From contig JANXDH010000004.1 in NCBI GenBank assembly GCA_025059745.1, positions 659,646 through 723,645 of the forward strand: a stretch of 64,000 nt of DNA, in the 5' to 3' direction. Shown piece by piece: positions 16,180 to 24,692 of this stretch. Positions within the stretch are counted from its first letter, which is position 1, and each line of letters opens with the position of its first letter. The position numbers were made by a program, and so were the translations under genes. Source of the stretch: Aigarchaeota archaeon (GTDB lineage Archaea > Thermoproteota > Nitrososphaeria_A > Caldarchaeales > Calditenuaceae). The notes beneath the pieces were generated by a model. It searched no databases and was not told where the DNA came from. It saw only the letters and a program-made list of their open reading frames with translations.

Positions 16180-17878
16180 GCACCTCGAAACCCGGCGGGA
16201 CTATCACATCTGATAGATACTTCCCTGGGGGGACCATTGGGTACACCTTCTCGTCCTTGTGAATCGGTACGTCCAGCACCAAGGCCTCGTCGTTCGCCAC
16301 AGCCCGTCTCACCGAACTCCTCAGCGACTCCAGCGAATCGACGAAGACCGCCTCGACGCCGAAGGACTGGGACAGCTTTATTATGTCAGTGAGGTCCGGG
16401 ATGTCAGAGTCCTTTATCCGCTTCCTGTAGAACATGTCCTGCCACTGCCTGACCATGCCTAGGGTGCGGTTATCGAATACGACAACGATCACGGGATAGC
16501 CGTATTCAGCGATGCTCGCCAACGTCTGGCACGTCATCAGGAAGCTCCCGTCGCCGTCCATGTCAACTACTATCCTCTCTGGCGCGGCGACCTTGGCCCC
16601 GAAAGCTGCGGGAAGACCGAAGCCCATAGTGCCTAAACCGCTACTCGTTATAAAAGTGCCAGGTTCATAGACTCTGTAGAAGAGCTGAGCCCACATCTGG
16701 TGCTGCCCCACACCAGTAGTCACGATGGCATCCCTCGGGAGCTCCTCCCTCAGGATGCTCACGACCTTCCAGGAGGTTATCGTTGAGCTACCCATCTCAT
16801 TGATCATGTACTCGTCGTAGCTCCGTCCTATCTCCTTGAACTTGGTGACTTTGTCCTCGATTGGCCTGTTGTCTACGTACGACTCGATATCGGCCAATAT
16901 CATCGAGAGGACCTCTTTGGCGTCGCCCACGATTCCTATGTCAACGCTGACGTTCTTCCCCACCTCGGACGGGTCGACATCGATGTGTATGATTCTCTTG
17001 TTCGAGGAGAAGTCCTTGGGAGGTCCGACCGCTCTATCGGAGAGGCGGGTACCGACGCACAACACTAAGTCCGACTCTATAATAGCGAGATCGGCCTCCA
17101 GCCTGCCATGCATCCCCACCACTCCCAGGACTAACGGGTGGTCTTCGGGTACGGCGGTCTTGCCGGGAGTCGTAGTCACCACCGGCGCGCCTATGATCTC
17201 GGCCAACCTCAAGACCTCCCTCGTTGCGTTGGATGAGTACACGCCCCCTCCGACCAATATGACGGGCCTCTCCGAGAGGGAGATCGCTTTACAGGCGGAG
17301 GCTATGAGATCTTTGGACGGTGCGGGAGGTCTTCGGACGAATTGCTTCTCGGGTAATAAGTCGTGTAACGCTGTTGAGTCCACGTCCGCTTGCATCACGT
17401 CACGCGGTACGTCCAATAGAACGGGTCCCTGTCTCCCGGTCATGGCGTTCTCATACGCGTTCACGAACTCCTGAGCGAGCCTGTGGGGGTCCATGACCGT
17501 GGTCGCGTACTTCGTGTGTGGCAGCACCAGCCCAACTATGTCAGCCTCTTGGAACGCATCAGTCCCCATAAACTGCCTGACCACCTGACCCGTGATGGCG
17601 ACCACGGGGGTGCTGTCCATCCATGCGTTGACAAGACCGGTGATCAGGTTGGTGGCTCCGGGGCCCGAGGTAGCGGTGACCAGCCCAGGCTTCCCCTTCA
17701 CGCGCGCGTAACCCTCTGCTGCGTGGATGGCCTGTTGCTCGTGTTTCATCAGTATGGATTGGATGCTCGAGTCGTACAGAGAGTCGTAGAGCGGGAGGTT
17801 GGCACCTCCAGGTATTCCGAAGATAACCTCCACGCCCCTCCGAGCCATCTGATGGACCAGTGAGTCTACCGCCTTCAT
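16160..17878 (-). CDS. ilvB: acetolactate synthase catalytic subunit
   Basis: Thiamine-diphosphate enzyme condensing two pyruvates, or pyruvate and 2-oxobutyrate. At 572 residues it is full length, with the glutamate of MKHEQQAIHAAEGYARV that activates TPP, the FAD-type central domain (GDAKEVLSMIL), and the metal/TPP motif GDGSFLMTCQTLASIAEYG ending in FDNRTLGMVRQW. It overlaps leuA in ATGA and ilvN by 20 nt, so the three are translationally coupled. Confidence 0.97.
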   Translation of the reverse strand: MKAVDSLVHQMARRGVEVIFGIPGGANLPLYDSLYDSSIQSILMKHEQQAIHAAEGYARVKGKPGLVTATSGPGATNLITGLVNAWMDSTPVVAITGQVVRQFMGTDAFQEADIVGLVLPHTKYATTVMDPHRLAQEFVNAYENAMTGRQGPVLLDVPRDVMQADVDSTALHDLLPEKQFVRRPPAPSKDLIASACKAISLSERPVILVGGGVYSSNATREVLRLAEIIGAPVVTTTPGKTAVPEDHPLVLGVVGMHGRLEADLAIIESDLVLCVGTRLSDRAVGPPKDFSSNKRIIHIDVDPSEVGKNVSVDIGIVGDAKEVLSMILADIESYVDNRPIEDKVTKFKEIGRSYDEYMINEMGSSTITSWKVVSILREELPRDAIVTTGVGQHQMWAQLFYRVYEPGTFITSSGLGTMGFGLPAAFGAKVAAPERIVVDMDGDGSFLMTCQTLASIAEYGYPVIVVVFDNRTLGMVRQWQDMFYRKRIKDSDIPDLTDIIKLSQSFGVEAVFVDSLESLRSSVRRAVANDEALVLDVPIHKDEKVYPMVPPGKYLSDVIVPPGFEVHAKLQT

Positions 17879-19419
17879 TTGGTCACCTCACTCTTGACGT
17901 TCACGGACTGCAGGTACTGGCTTATCGCACTTGCAACAGCTAACGAGAGTGCCGCTGAGGGGTTATTGCTGATGCCCCTGCCTACATACTGTTGACCGTT
18001 CCTTGAGACCACGACCTCTGCCTCACTCACGTTCCTCTCATCGTAGGGAGGGGTGTAAATCGTATAGTCGACCAGCTCGAAATTACCGATCACCTTCGAG
18101 AGGGCGCTGATAGTCGCCGATATCGTGACCATGTGAGCGCTACCGCCTCTCGCGCTCCCCGCGACCGACTCTCCGGCCACGTTAAGTACGACGCTACACT
18201 CGTGAGTGTTCATGGTAGAGGTGACTCTAAGATCCTCCAAGCTCACCAGCGGCCTTATCTGGTTCCCTAGGACCTCGACCAAGATGTTCACCAACCTGTA
18301 CTCCGTCATCTTAATGCCGGCGTCTGCATACTCCTTGACCTTGTCCAGTACGCGCCTCACCTGATCGGGTGATAGGTTGTACCCGAACTCCCTCAATACC
18401 CTCTCCATACCATGAGTCCCGGAGTGCTTTCCAAGCACGATCCTTCTCCTCTTCCCCACGACCTCCGGCATTATGGGCTCGTACGTGTAAGGGTTGTTCA
18501 GCACGCCGTGAACGTGTATGCCACTCTCGTGGGTGAAGGCGTTATCGCCCACTATCGACTTGTTCTTAGGTATTATCATACCGGTCAACTTGGAGACTAA
18601 TCTAGAGACCTTGTCGAGTTCGGTCAGTTTGACATTCGTCTCGACCCCGTAGAGGAACTTCAACGCCACAACGACCTCCTCCAGGCTGGTGTTACCGGCC
18701 CTCTCACCTATCCCGTTTATGGTCACGTGAACTATCTCAGCACCACCCTCCACCCCTGCGAGCGTGTTCGCGGTGGCGAGGCCCATGTCGTCGTGACAGT
18801 GGACGGCCACTGGCAGGTTGGTCACCTCTTTCGCTCTGATCACCAACGACCTCATTACGTGAGGCAGGGCAAACCCCACAGTATCGGGTATGTCTATGCT
18901 GTCCGCGCCAGCCCTCTTTACGGCCTCATAGATCTTCATGAGGTAATCCGGGTCCGAGCGGGTCGCGTCCTCTGCAGAGAAGTGCACAGTCAGTCCGTGA
19001 GACTTCGCGTAATCGACCATCTCAACAGCCCTTGAGAGGACCTCCTGCCTGGTCATCTTCAGCTTGTCCCTCAGGTGGGCGTCGGAGGTCGCTATGAAGA
19101 GGTGTATCCACTCTGCATCGCTCTCCAGCACCCTGTCGATGTCTTTCCTCTCGCACCTGCTCAGTACGCAAACCTTCGACGGTATACCCAGTTTCGCGAC
19201 GTCCTTGATGGTCTCGAACTCTCCACGTGAGACGACGGGGAACCCCGCCTCTATGATATCGACTCCGAGGTCCGCGAGCGCCTCGGCTATTAAGATCTTA
19301 TCCTCCCTCCTCAGAGATACTCCGGGAGTCTGCTCTCCGTCTCTCAGAGTCGTGTCGAAGACGTATACTCTCTCAGGCAATCGATATACTCCATCCAAAT
19401 AAGATCTCCATGCCATCAT
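17875..19419 (-). CDS. leuA: 2-isopropylmalate synthase (or citramalate synthase)
   Basis: A 514-residue Claisen-condensing enzyme using acetyl-CoA. The catalytic barrel carries DTTLRDGEQTPGVSL, VHCHDDMGLATANTLAG (the HxH metal site) and GIGERAGNTSLEEVV. The C-terminal part (about 380-510, VTSTMNTHECSVVLNV, AALSLAVASAISQYL) is the LeuA_C regulatory dimerisation domain that binds the end product. The keto-acid substrate (2-ketoisovalerate versus pyruvate) cannot be decided by eye, so CimA is the alternative. First gene of the ilv operon. Confidence 0.9.
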   Translation of the reverse strand: MMAWRSYLDGVYRLPERVYVFDTTLRDGEQTPGVSLRREDKILIAEALADLGVDIIEAGFPVVSRGEFETIKDVAKLGIPSKVCVLSRCERKDIDRVLESDAEWIHLFIATSDAHLRDKLKMTRQEVLSRAVEMVDYAKSHGLTVHFSAEDATRSDPDYLMKIYEAVKRAGADSIDIPDTVGFALPHVMRSLVIRAKEVTNLPVAVHCHDDMGLATANTLAGVEGGAEIVHVTINGIGERAGNTSLEEVVVALKFLYGVETNVKLTELDKVSRLVSKLTGMIIPKNKSIVGDNAFTHESGIHVHGVLNNPYTYEPIMPEVVGKRRRIVLGKHSGTHGMERVLREFGYNLSPDQVRRVLDKVKEYADAGIKMTEYRLVNILVEVLGNQIRPLVSLEDLRVTSTMNTHECSVVLNVAGESVAGSARGGSAHMVTISATISALSKVIGNFELVDYTIYTPPYDERNVSEAEVVVSRNGQQYVGRGISNNPSAALSLAVASAISQYLQSVNVKSEVTK

Positions 19420-19606
19420 CTACCACCTCAGTTAAGGAGCAGAAGCGAGGATAGGGGGGTTCGTTGGCTGACGGTTAAGGCCGTCTCAATAAACCCCGAA
19501 GCAATAATCTTTCACCTATTCGATTAGAGATGTTTTAACTTACTAATAAATCTTGTGATTTATCAGGCGTTTAAATTTAAAAACAATATGTTACTCAATA
19601 ATCCCG
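19420..19606. promoter_or_regulatory. divergent intergenic region between leuA and a small-protein operon
   Basis: A 187-nt spacer with no open frame worth reporting. Its right half is very A/T-rich, with several TATA-like stretches (TTTTAACTTACTAATAAATC around 19531-19550 and GCGTTTAAATTTAAAA around 19568-19583). The second lies 24-39 nt before the TTG at 19607. I see no clear leader peptide or riboswitch for leuA. Confidence 0.35.
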
Positions 19607-19858
19607 TTGAGGGAGACCAAGTACCTTGTCGAGGTTCAGACCTCAGAGAAGCCCGCGAAGATCGATAAATCATTACTAGAGTCGTTGAAGGGAGCCGTAA
19701 GCAACAAGCAGATCTCTGCGATGAGGAGGGAGTACATATCGTGCCCAGTCATAAACCAGAATGTGGCTTTTCTTCTTTGCTTCAACTGCGTCTCTTTCAT
19801 CAGGCGCGTCTCCGGCCAAGTACACTGTGAGGGTATTGAATACAAGGTCAAGGTATAG
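19607..19858 (+). CDS. small cysteine-containing protein of unknown function
   Basis: An 83-residue protein beginning with TTG. Four cysteines near the C-terminus (YISCPV, LLCFNC, VHCEG) are spaced like a zinc-binding knuckle, and the first half is lysine-rich and helical. The next gene begins 2 nt after its stop, so the two are probably one operon. I do not recognise a family; metal binding is inferred only from the cysteines. Confidence 0.6.
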   Translation: MRETKYLVEVQTSEKPAKIDKSLLESLKGAVSNKQISAMRREYISCPVINQNVAFLLCFNCVSFIRRVSGQVHCEGIEYKVKV

Positions 19859-19860
19859 TC

Positions 19861-20130
19861 ATGTACCCCGGGCTGGTGATCTCAGGCCTCATAACCCTCA
19901 CAGTCGGGGCGGTGGTGATGATAGCGGGGTTTACGATATTCGTACTTTTAACGATCTTCGGTCTGCTCATGGTCATCTGGGGACTCCTGACGGAGCCGAG
20001 AGAGGACGTCGCGCCCTCTGATCCCACGAAGAAGTTTTGCTGGTACTGCATGGAGGAGATAGATGGGGAGGAGACCCGGTGTCCGTACTGTGGGATACGT
20101 CAGTACAAGGAGACCAAGGGGAGTGCCTAA
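19861..20130 (+). CDS. small membrane protein with C-terminal zinc ribbon
   Basis: An 89-residue protein with two N-terminal hydrophobic helices (GLVISGLITLTVGAVVMIAG and FVLLTIFGLLMVIWGLL) and a cytoplasmic zinc ribbon, CWYC...CPYC, at the end. The arrangement resembles small archaeal membrane-anchored zinc-ribbon proteins of unknown function. Its stop overlaps the convergent PIN-ATPase gene by 4 nt. Confidence 0.75.
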   Translation: MYPGLVISGLITLTVGAVVMIAGFTIFVLLTIFGLLMVIWGLLTEPREDVAPSDPTKKFCWYCMEEIDGEETRCPYCGIRQYKETKGSA

Positions 20131-21950
20131 TCGTGAACGATGCAGGTGATCTCTCTCCCCGCTAGCACCTCTCTGAGCAACAACTTGCCGTTCTGGGAGC
20201 TCTTGGATATCCTGACCTTGCCGACCTTACCCGTGGTTGCGGTGAAGAGGTAACGACCGTCCGAATAGAGGCTGACCCTCTTGACCGACCCGACGCCCTC
20301 TACGCGTACCTCGAGCGAGTTCCCAACCTCGGAGACCTCGGTCTTTACGGGCCTGCCCGTGCTAAGGATCCTCGGTTCTACGTTGATCTTCATCTTTAAC
20401 CTCCTCTCTAACCTCCTTACGGTCTCCCCCCTCCTCCCCAACACCTTAGGTAGATGCCTCTGGTCGACTAGGAGCCTGATGGAGTTAATCCCCTCGGGTT
20501 CCACGTCTACATCTGTGACCCCCACCAACTCCCCCAGCAGCCCCCTCACCATGGCTCTCAACTCATCGAGTGACTCAAGGCCTTCTCTCGGTTCCACCCT
20601 TATCGGCACCGTTACCACCTCCTCACCGAATGTGTACATCTCGTAGATGAGTTCCCCGTCCTCGAAGTCTGTGATCTCTACGACCGGCCGCGCCAGACCC
20701 TCGTCTCTCATCCCCGTAGGGACCTTTATGGTCAGGGACAGCTCATATACCCTCTCTACCCTACCGTTTTTTATGAAGATCACGGTATCGACGACGTGGG
20801 GTAACATGCCGAGCTCCACTCTCGAGACGAACCTCTGGATGGCGTCTATCGGACTGCTCGCGTGAACGACCCCGACCATCCCGACCCCTGCCAACCTCAT
20901 GTCCGCGTAAATCTTGAAGTCCTTCTCCCTCCTCATCTCATCGAATATCGTGTAGTCCGGGCGCACCAACAGGAGCAGCTCGGCTGCCTTCTCGAAGTCG
21001 CCCTCGAGCGGCCCGTACTGCGTGACCTCCGGCCTTACCTGAAGGTCCCTCGGGGATTCCAAGGTCTTGACTATCTTGCCAAGCCCGGTGTAGTAATCTG
21101 CTAAACAAGACGCGAAGGTAGTCTTCCCTGATCCCGGAGGTCCAGCTATCAACACTCCCTCGGCCCTCTTAGCAAGCCTCTCCAGGAGTTTACTGCTGAG
21201 TCTGTAGTCGTCGAGGGTTAGCTTTACAACCGGTTTGACGATAGTGACCTCATAATCGTCACTGAAGGGTGGCCTCGTGATAGCTACCCTGTATTGACCT
21301 ATCTGGACCACCATGGCGCCCTCCCTAGCTATCTCTATGCTTGCGTCAGAGGACCTGTGAGCCCTGTCCAAGATGTCCTTGATCACTTGGTCGATCTCCT
21401 CGTGAGTCATCGGCTCCTCCCTCAACCTCATCAGGACGAAGCTCCCCGCGCCCCCTCTCTTCGCTAGAGGTGGTGTACCTCGCTTCAGGTGCAGACTCAT
21501 CGTGTCGTACGTCATGAAGTCCTCGAACTTCAGTCTCCCCAACCCCTTCTCCTTCGTGATGTAATGCGTTGGTATCCCCTCAGCCTCTCCGACGAGGTGC
21601 TGGACGAAATCGCTCGTGTAGAGGATCGCCCCCTCAGACTTGGCCACATCCCGGATCAGCGCGTCTATCCTCCCTCCCCTCGCCAGCTTAATATCCTCCA
21701 GTGTGGGCCTCTGACCCGCGAACCTGATCTTGATGCCCGCTGACTGACCGAGCTCACGGATTCGTTTGATCTCCTGCAACCCTATGATACCCTCGGACCT
21801 ACCCTTTGAGGCCTGGGCCTGAAGCTCATCCAGCGCCGCAGCCGGTATTATGACCTCGACACCACTCAGACCACCCTCCTCGATCATCTTACTGATGGCA
21901 CAGTCTATGATGACGCTAGTGTCTAGTACAATCTTCTCTATCCCCGTCAC
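20127..21950 (-). CDS. PIN domain-ATPase-KH domain fusion protein
   Basis: A 607-residue three-domain protein. Residues about 1-140 form a PIN nuclease-like domain (VLDTSVIIDCAI, with later acidic residues DALIRDVAK and LYTSDF). Residues about 215-430 form a secretion-ATPase-like (VirB11/PilT) module with Walker A GPPGSGKTTFAS, the segment YTIFDEMRREKDF and GVVHASSPIDAIQRF. Residues about 480-540 are a KH domain with an intact GxxG loop (LPKVLGRRGETVRRLERRL). This architecture is known in archaea, and an RNA-linked role is likely, but its function is not established. Confidence 0.88.
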   Translation of the reverse strand: MTGIEKIVLDTSVIIDCAISKMIEEGGLSGVEVIIPAAALDELQAQASKGRSEGIIGLQEIKRIRELGQSAGIKIRFAGQRPTLEDIKLARGGRIDALIRDVAKSEGAILYTSDFVQHLVGEAEGIPTHYITKEKGLGRLKFEDFMTYDTMSLHLKRGTPPLAKRGGAGSFVLMRLREEPMTHEEIDQVIKDILDRAHRSSDASIEIAREGAMVVQIGQYRVAITRPPFSDDYEVTIVKPVVKLTLDDYRLSSKLLERLAKRAEGVLIAGPPGSGKTTFASCLADYYTGLGKIVKTLESPRDLQVRPEVTQYGPLEGDFEKAAELLLLVRPDYTIFDEMRREKDFKIYADMRLAGVGMVGVVHASSPIDAIQRFVSRVELGMLPHVVDTVIFIKNGRVERVYELSLTIKVPTGMRDEGLARPVVEITDFEDGELIYEMYTFGEEVVTVPIRVEPREGLESLDELRAMVRGLLGELVGVTDVDVEPEGINSIRLLVDQRHLPKVLGRRGETVRRLERRLKMKINVEPRILSTGRPVKTEVSEVGNSLEVRVEGVGSVKRVSLYSDGRYLFTATTGKVGKVRISKSSQNGKLLLREVLAGREITCIVHD

Positions 21951-21961
21951 CCCATCCCTTC

Positions 21962-22717
21962 TTGGATGTGAGAAAATTTAGAGTTAAATCTACCGTCGAA
22001 CGGTCGGTATACGGAATGAGAAGGAGGCTGGATCCCTTCGTGCCGACCCCGAAGGACGTCGTGGAGGGAATAATAGAGTTCTCAGGGGTCGACGAGCATC
22101 AGGTCTTGGTCGACGTGGGGAGCGGTGACGGTAGGATACCCATCTCTGCCTCCCGATCTCGGGGATGCCTCGGCGTGGGAGTGGAGATAAACCCTCAACT
22201 CATAGAGATAGCGAGGAGGAAGGCCTCAGACCTAGGCCTCTCAGACAAGACGTTGTTTCTAGAGCAGGACGCGAGGAGGATCGATCTCTCGTTCGCGGAC
22301 GTGGTCGTTCTCTATCTGACGTCCAATGCGTTGGAGTCGTTGAGGGCAACCTTGGATACGTTGAGGCCAGACGCTGTTGTGGTCACCCACGACTACCCCA
22401 TACGTGGGTGGTCGGCTTTAGAGAGGGAGGTCCTCAGATCGAGGGAGGACGGGAGGGTTCATATCCTCTACAAGTACGTCCCACGTTACAGCAGACCGGT
22501 CCTCCGCAGTATCGCAGCGACCGCAGCGGTGTCTTCTACGGCCACGCCGACGCTCTTGAAGACCGTCAACTCTTCGTCAGAAGTCCTACCGGGCTTCAGA
22601 CCCATCGCGACCTCACCGATCTCACCCCTCACCATATCCCACGAGAAGAGTCCCTCGCTGATCGGGATTATCAGGTCGCCCGCCTCCTCCTTCGCTGAGT
22701 CCAAGTGGTCGACGTAG
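21962..22717 (+). CDS. class I SAM-dependent methyltransferase with read-through 3' end
   Basis: The recognisable methyltransferase is residues 1 to about 175: VLVDVGSGDGRIPISAS (SAM motif I), GVGVEINPQLIEIARRKA, and ADVVVLYLTSNALESL, resembling small archaeal methyltransferases. After VHILYKYVPR (about 22486) the frame enters the antisense of the ornithine cyclodeaminase-family gene and has no stop until 22717, so about 77 C-terminal residues look unlike protein. A lost stop codon or sequencing error near 22486 is possible. The start is TTG 21962 or GTG 21968. Confidence 0.7.
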   Translation: MDVRKFRVKSTVERSVYGMRRRLDPFVPTPKDVVEGIIEFSGVDEHQVLVDVGSGDGRIPISASRSRGCLGVGVEINPQLIEIARRKASDLGLSDKTLFLEQDARRIDLSFADVVVLYLTSNALESLRATLDTLRPDAVVVTHDYPIRGWSALEREVLRSREDGRVHILYKYVPRYSRPVLRSIAATAAVSSTATPTLLKTVNSSSEVLPGFRPIATSPISPLTISHEKSPSLIGIIRSPASSFAESKWST

Positions 22718-23433
22718 ACGCTCGATGAGGTTATCGTCTCCGTGCTGAGCTCCCTCTCGTTGGGCTTGTAAGACCCTATGGCGTTTATATGTGTCCCGTC
22801 GCTCAACCACTCACGCCTCACCACTGGTGTAGGTGAATTGGTGGCTGTGATCACTATGTCCGCACCCCTTACGGCCTCTTCAGCAGATTTACAAGCCTTC
22901 ACATCTATCGAGTGTCTATCCATGACCTCCTTCACGAACCTCTCCACCCTCTCACGCGTACGCGAGTAGACTCTGACGCGCTCAACATCCCTGACGGTCA
23001 AGACGCCTAAAAGTTGATACCTCGCTTGGACTCCAGTACCTATCACCGCGACTATCATCGAGTCTCCCCTAGATAGGTACTTCGTTGCCACTGCGCTCGC
23101 TGCACCGGTACGATATGCAGTAACGATGCCTGCGTCGAGCGTCGCGAGGACCTCACCGGTCTCAGGCCTCACCGCGATTATGCTCCCTTGGATCGTCGGT
23201 AACCCCCTCTTTGGGTTATCGTTGTTGACCGTAACGACCTTGACGGTGGAGAGGTCGAAGTGACTCGAGTAGGCTGGCATTATCAAGACGTCAGTCGATC
23301 CGGACGTCAGTCTTGTCCTCACGGGCATGACGCTCTCTCGCCTGCTTAGCTCCTTCAGGACCTCCTCGACAACCTCCACGATGATTTTCATTGATATGAG
23401 TTCATCGATCTCGGATGCAGTTATGTGCCTCAA
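22486..23433 (-). CDS. ornithine cyclodeaminase/mu-crystallin family dehydrogenase
   Basis: A 315-residue NAD(P)-binding enzyme. The Rossmann motif GTGVQARYQLLGV, the N-terminal SRRESVMPVRTRL and the STDVLIMPAYS segment place it in the OCD family, which includes ornithine cyclodeaminase, archaeal alanine dehydrogenase and imine reductases. DHLDSAKEEAGDLI follows where the family has its conserved aspartate. The substrate is not determined. Its start overlaps the stop of rlmE by 4 nt. Confidence 0.9.
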   Translation of the reverse strand: MRHITASEIDELISMKIIVEVVEEVLKELSRRESVMPVRTRLTSGSTDVLIMPAYSSHFDLSTVKVVTVNNDNPKRGLPTIQGSIIAVRPETGEVLATLDAGIVTAYRTGAASAVATKYLSRGDSMIVAVIGTGVQARYQLLGVLTVRDVERVRVYSRTRERVERFVKEVMDRHSIDVKACKSAEEAVRGADIVITATNSPTPVVRREWLSDGTHINAIGSYKPNERELSTETITSSSVYVDHLDSAKEEAGDLIIPISEGLFSWDMVRGEIGEVAMGLKPGRTSDEELTVFKSVGVAVEDTAAVAAILRRTGLL

Positions 23434-24077
23434 CCGTTCTCCTCCACCATTAATGAGACCTCAGATACTCTCTTCCCCACACACAAGAGGTAAAGCTCAG
23501 AGCTGTGCCTCCTCAGGGTCGGGGGCGGAATAACCCTCCTGTAGAACCTGAAACCCCTCTTGAGGGCCGTCTCAACACACTTGACCTCCTCGCACTCGAA
23601 GGCCTTTAGTAGTGCCGACCCTCCATCCATGAGCACACTATCACCTATCTCAACGGCCCTCCTCGTCAGACGGATCTGGTTCGCCATATCTATCTCCTTG
23701 ACGCCGGAGAACTTCGGGGACGCGTCTGATATTAGGACGTCGCATTTCCTGCCCCCAAGCGCTTCAAGTATCAGATCGACTACACTACTCGAGAACAGAT
23801 CGAGCTCCAGATATACGACGTTACTCATCGAGAACGTTAATGGTTCAGTGTCTACTGATACGACCCTACCGTCACTACCGACCAACCGAGCTGCAACCAT
23901 GCTCATGCCACCCGGTGCCGCACCGAGGTCGACGACCGTATCGCCTCGGTGAATGAGGTCGTACTTCTTCTGAACGTGAATGAGTTTATACGCCGCCCTC
24001 GAGGGATAACCTTCGTCCTTAGCCATCCTGTACCATGGATCGGCCCTCCTCTCTGCATGCCATCTGCCCCGTCCCAA
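23430..24077 (-). CDS. rlmE: 23S rRNA 2'-O-methyltransferase RlmE/FtsJ
   Basis: A 215-residue FtsJ-type RNA ribose methyltransferase. It starts with the expected SRAAYKLIHVQKKY (first K of the K-D-K-E tetrad), followed by VVDLGAAPGGMSMVAARLVG (SAM site), LISDASPKFSG (D), LLKAFE (K) and RRHSSELYLLC (E). It probably modifies rRNA or tRNA ribose. First gene of an operon with the OCD-family enzyme; TATATTAA-like sequence lies about 20-32 nt upstream on the minus strand. Confidence 0.95.
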   Translation of the reverse strand: MGRGRWHAERRADPWYRMAKDEGYPSRAAYKLIHVQKKYDLIHRGDTVVDLGAAPGGMSMVAARLVGSDGRVVSVDTEPLTFSMSNVVYLELDLFSSSVVDLILEALGGRKCDVLISDASPKFSGVKEIDMANQIRLTRRAVEIGDSVLMDGGSALLKAFECEEVKCVETALKRGFRFYRRVIPPPTLRRHSSELYLLCVGKRVSEVSLMVEENG

Positions 24078-24134
24078 TCCATCAACAACTCCCCTCGCTT
24101 GATATATTAACGGTTCGCCAAGAATAAGAGCACG

Positions 24135-24144
24135 TTTTTAATAT
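24135..24144 (+). promoter_or_regulatory. putative TATA box for grpE
   Basis: TTTTTAATAT ends 26 nt before the grpE ATG, the normal archaeal TATA distance. Confidence 0.5.
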
Positions 24145-24169
24145 CGGTCATCTATCTCTATTCGGTGGG

Positions 24170-24652
24170 ATGGCCGAGGCTGCTGAGAAGATCAGGGAGC
24201 TTGAGGGCGAGATAGACAGGCTCAGAAGGGAGATGCTCTACTACGCGGCTGAGGTCGAGAACGTGAGGAAGTTGCTAGAGAGGGAGGTTAGGTTGACCGA
24301 ACAGAGGACGGTCGAGCGGCTGATCGCTAAGCTCGTCTCGGCCTACGAGCAGATTGAGAACGCTCTGAATCAGTCTCCCAGAGTCATCGAGTCACCCGAG
24401 CAGCTGATCGAGGGACTCAGGCTAGTCCTCAAGGAGCTCTGGAGGTCGATCGAAGAGGAGGGGGTGGAGGTGATACCCACCGTGGGAGGCAAGTTCGATC
24501 CCCACCTTCACGAGGCTGTGGGATTCGTGGAGACGGACGAGGTCGATGATCTGACAATCGTCTCTGAGGTCGCAAAGGGATATCTGCTGAGGGGACGGGT
24601 GATGAGGCCATCGAAGGTGGTCGTGTCGCGGAGGGCTGACCGTTCATCTTAA
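24170..24652 (+). CDS. grpE: nucleotide exchange factor GrpE
   Basis: A 160-residue GrpE that releases ADP from DnaK. The N-terminal half is a long coiled coil (EKIRELEGEIDRLRREMLYYAAEVENV), and the C-terminal beta domain shows GGKFDPHLHEAVGFVET and GYLLRGRVMRPSKVVVS, the family signature. Together with dnaK and dnaJ it makes a complete Hsp70 system, an acquisition from bacteria where present in archaea. Confidence 0.96.
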   Translation: MAEAAEKIRELEGEIDRLRREMLYYAAEVENVRKLLEREVRLTEQRTVERLIAKLVSAYEQIENALNQSPRVIESPEQLIEGLRLVLKELWRSIEEEGVEVIPTVGGKFDPHLHEAVGFVETDEVDDLTIVSEVAKGYLLRGRVMRPSKVVVSRRADRSS

Positions 24653-24660
24653 TATTTAAG
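24649..24660 (+). promoter_or_regulatory. putative TATA box for dnaK
   Basis: TTAATATTTAAG overlaps the grpE stop region and lies 33-44 nt upstream of the dnaK ATG, suggesting that dnaK has its own promoter as well as any read-through. Confidence 0.45.
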
Positions 24661-24692
24661 TACGGCTGATATTATTCAATCGGAGCTCCGTT

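Noticed and set aside
19420-19606. An amino acid leader peptide or riboswitch ahead of leuA
   Set aside because: No run of Leu, Val or Ile codons and no strong hairpin pair is visible. Only TATA-like elements can be supported.
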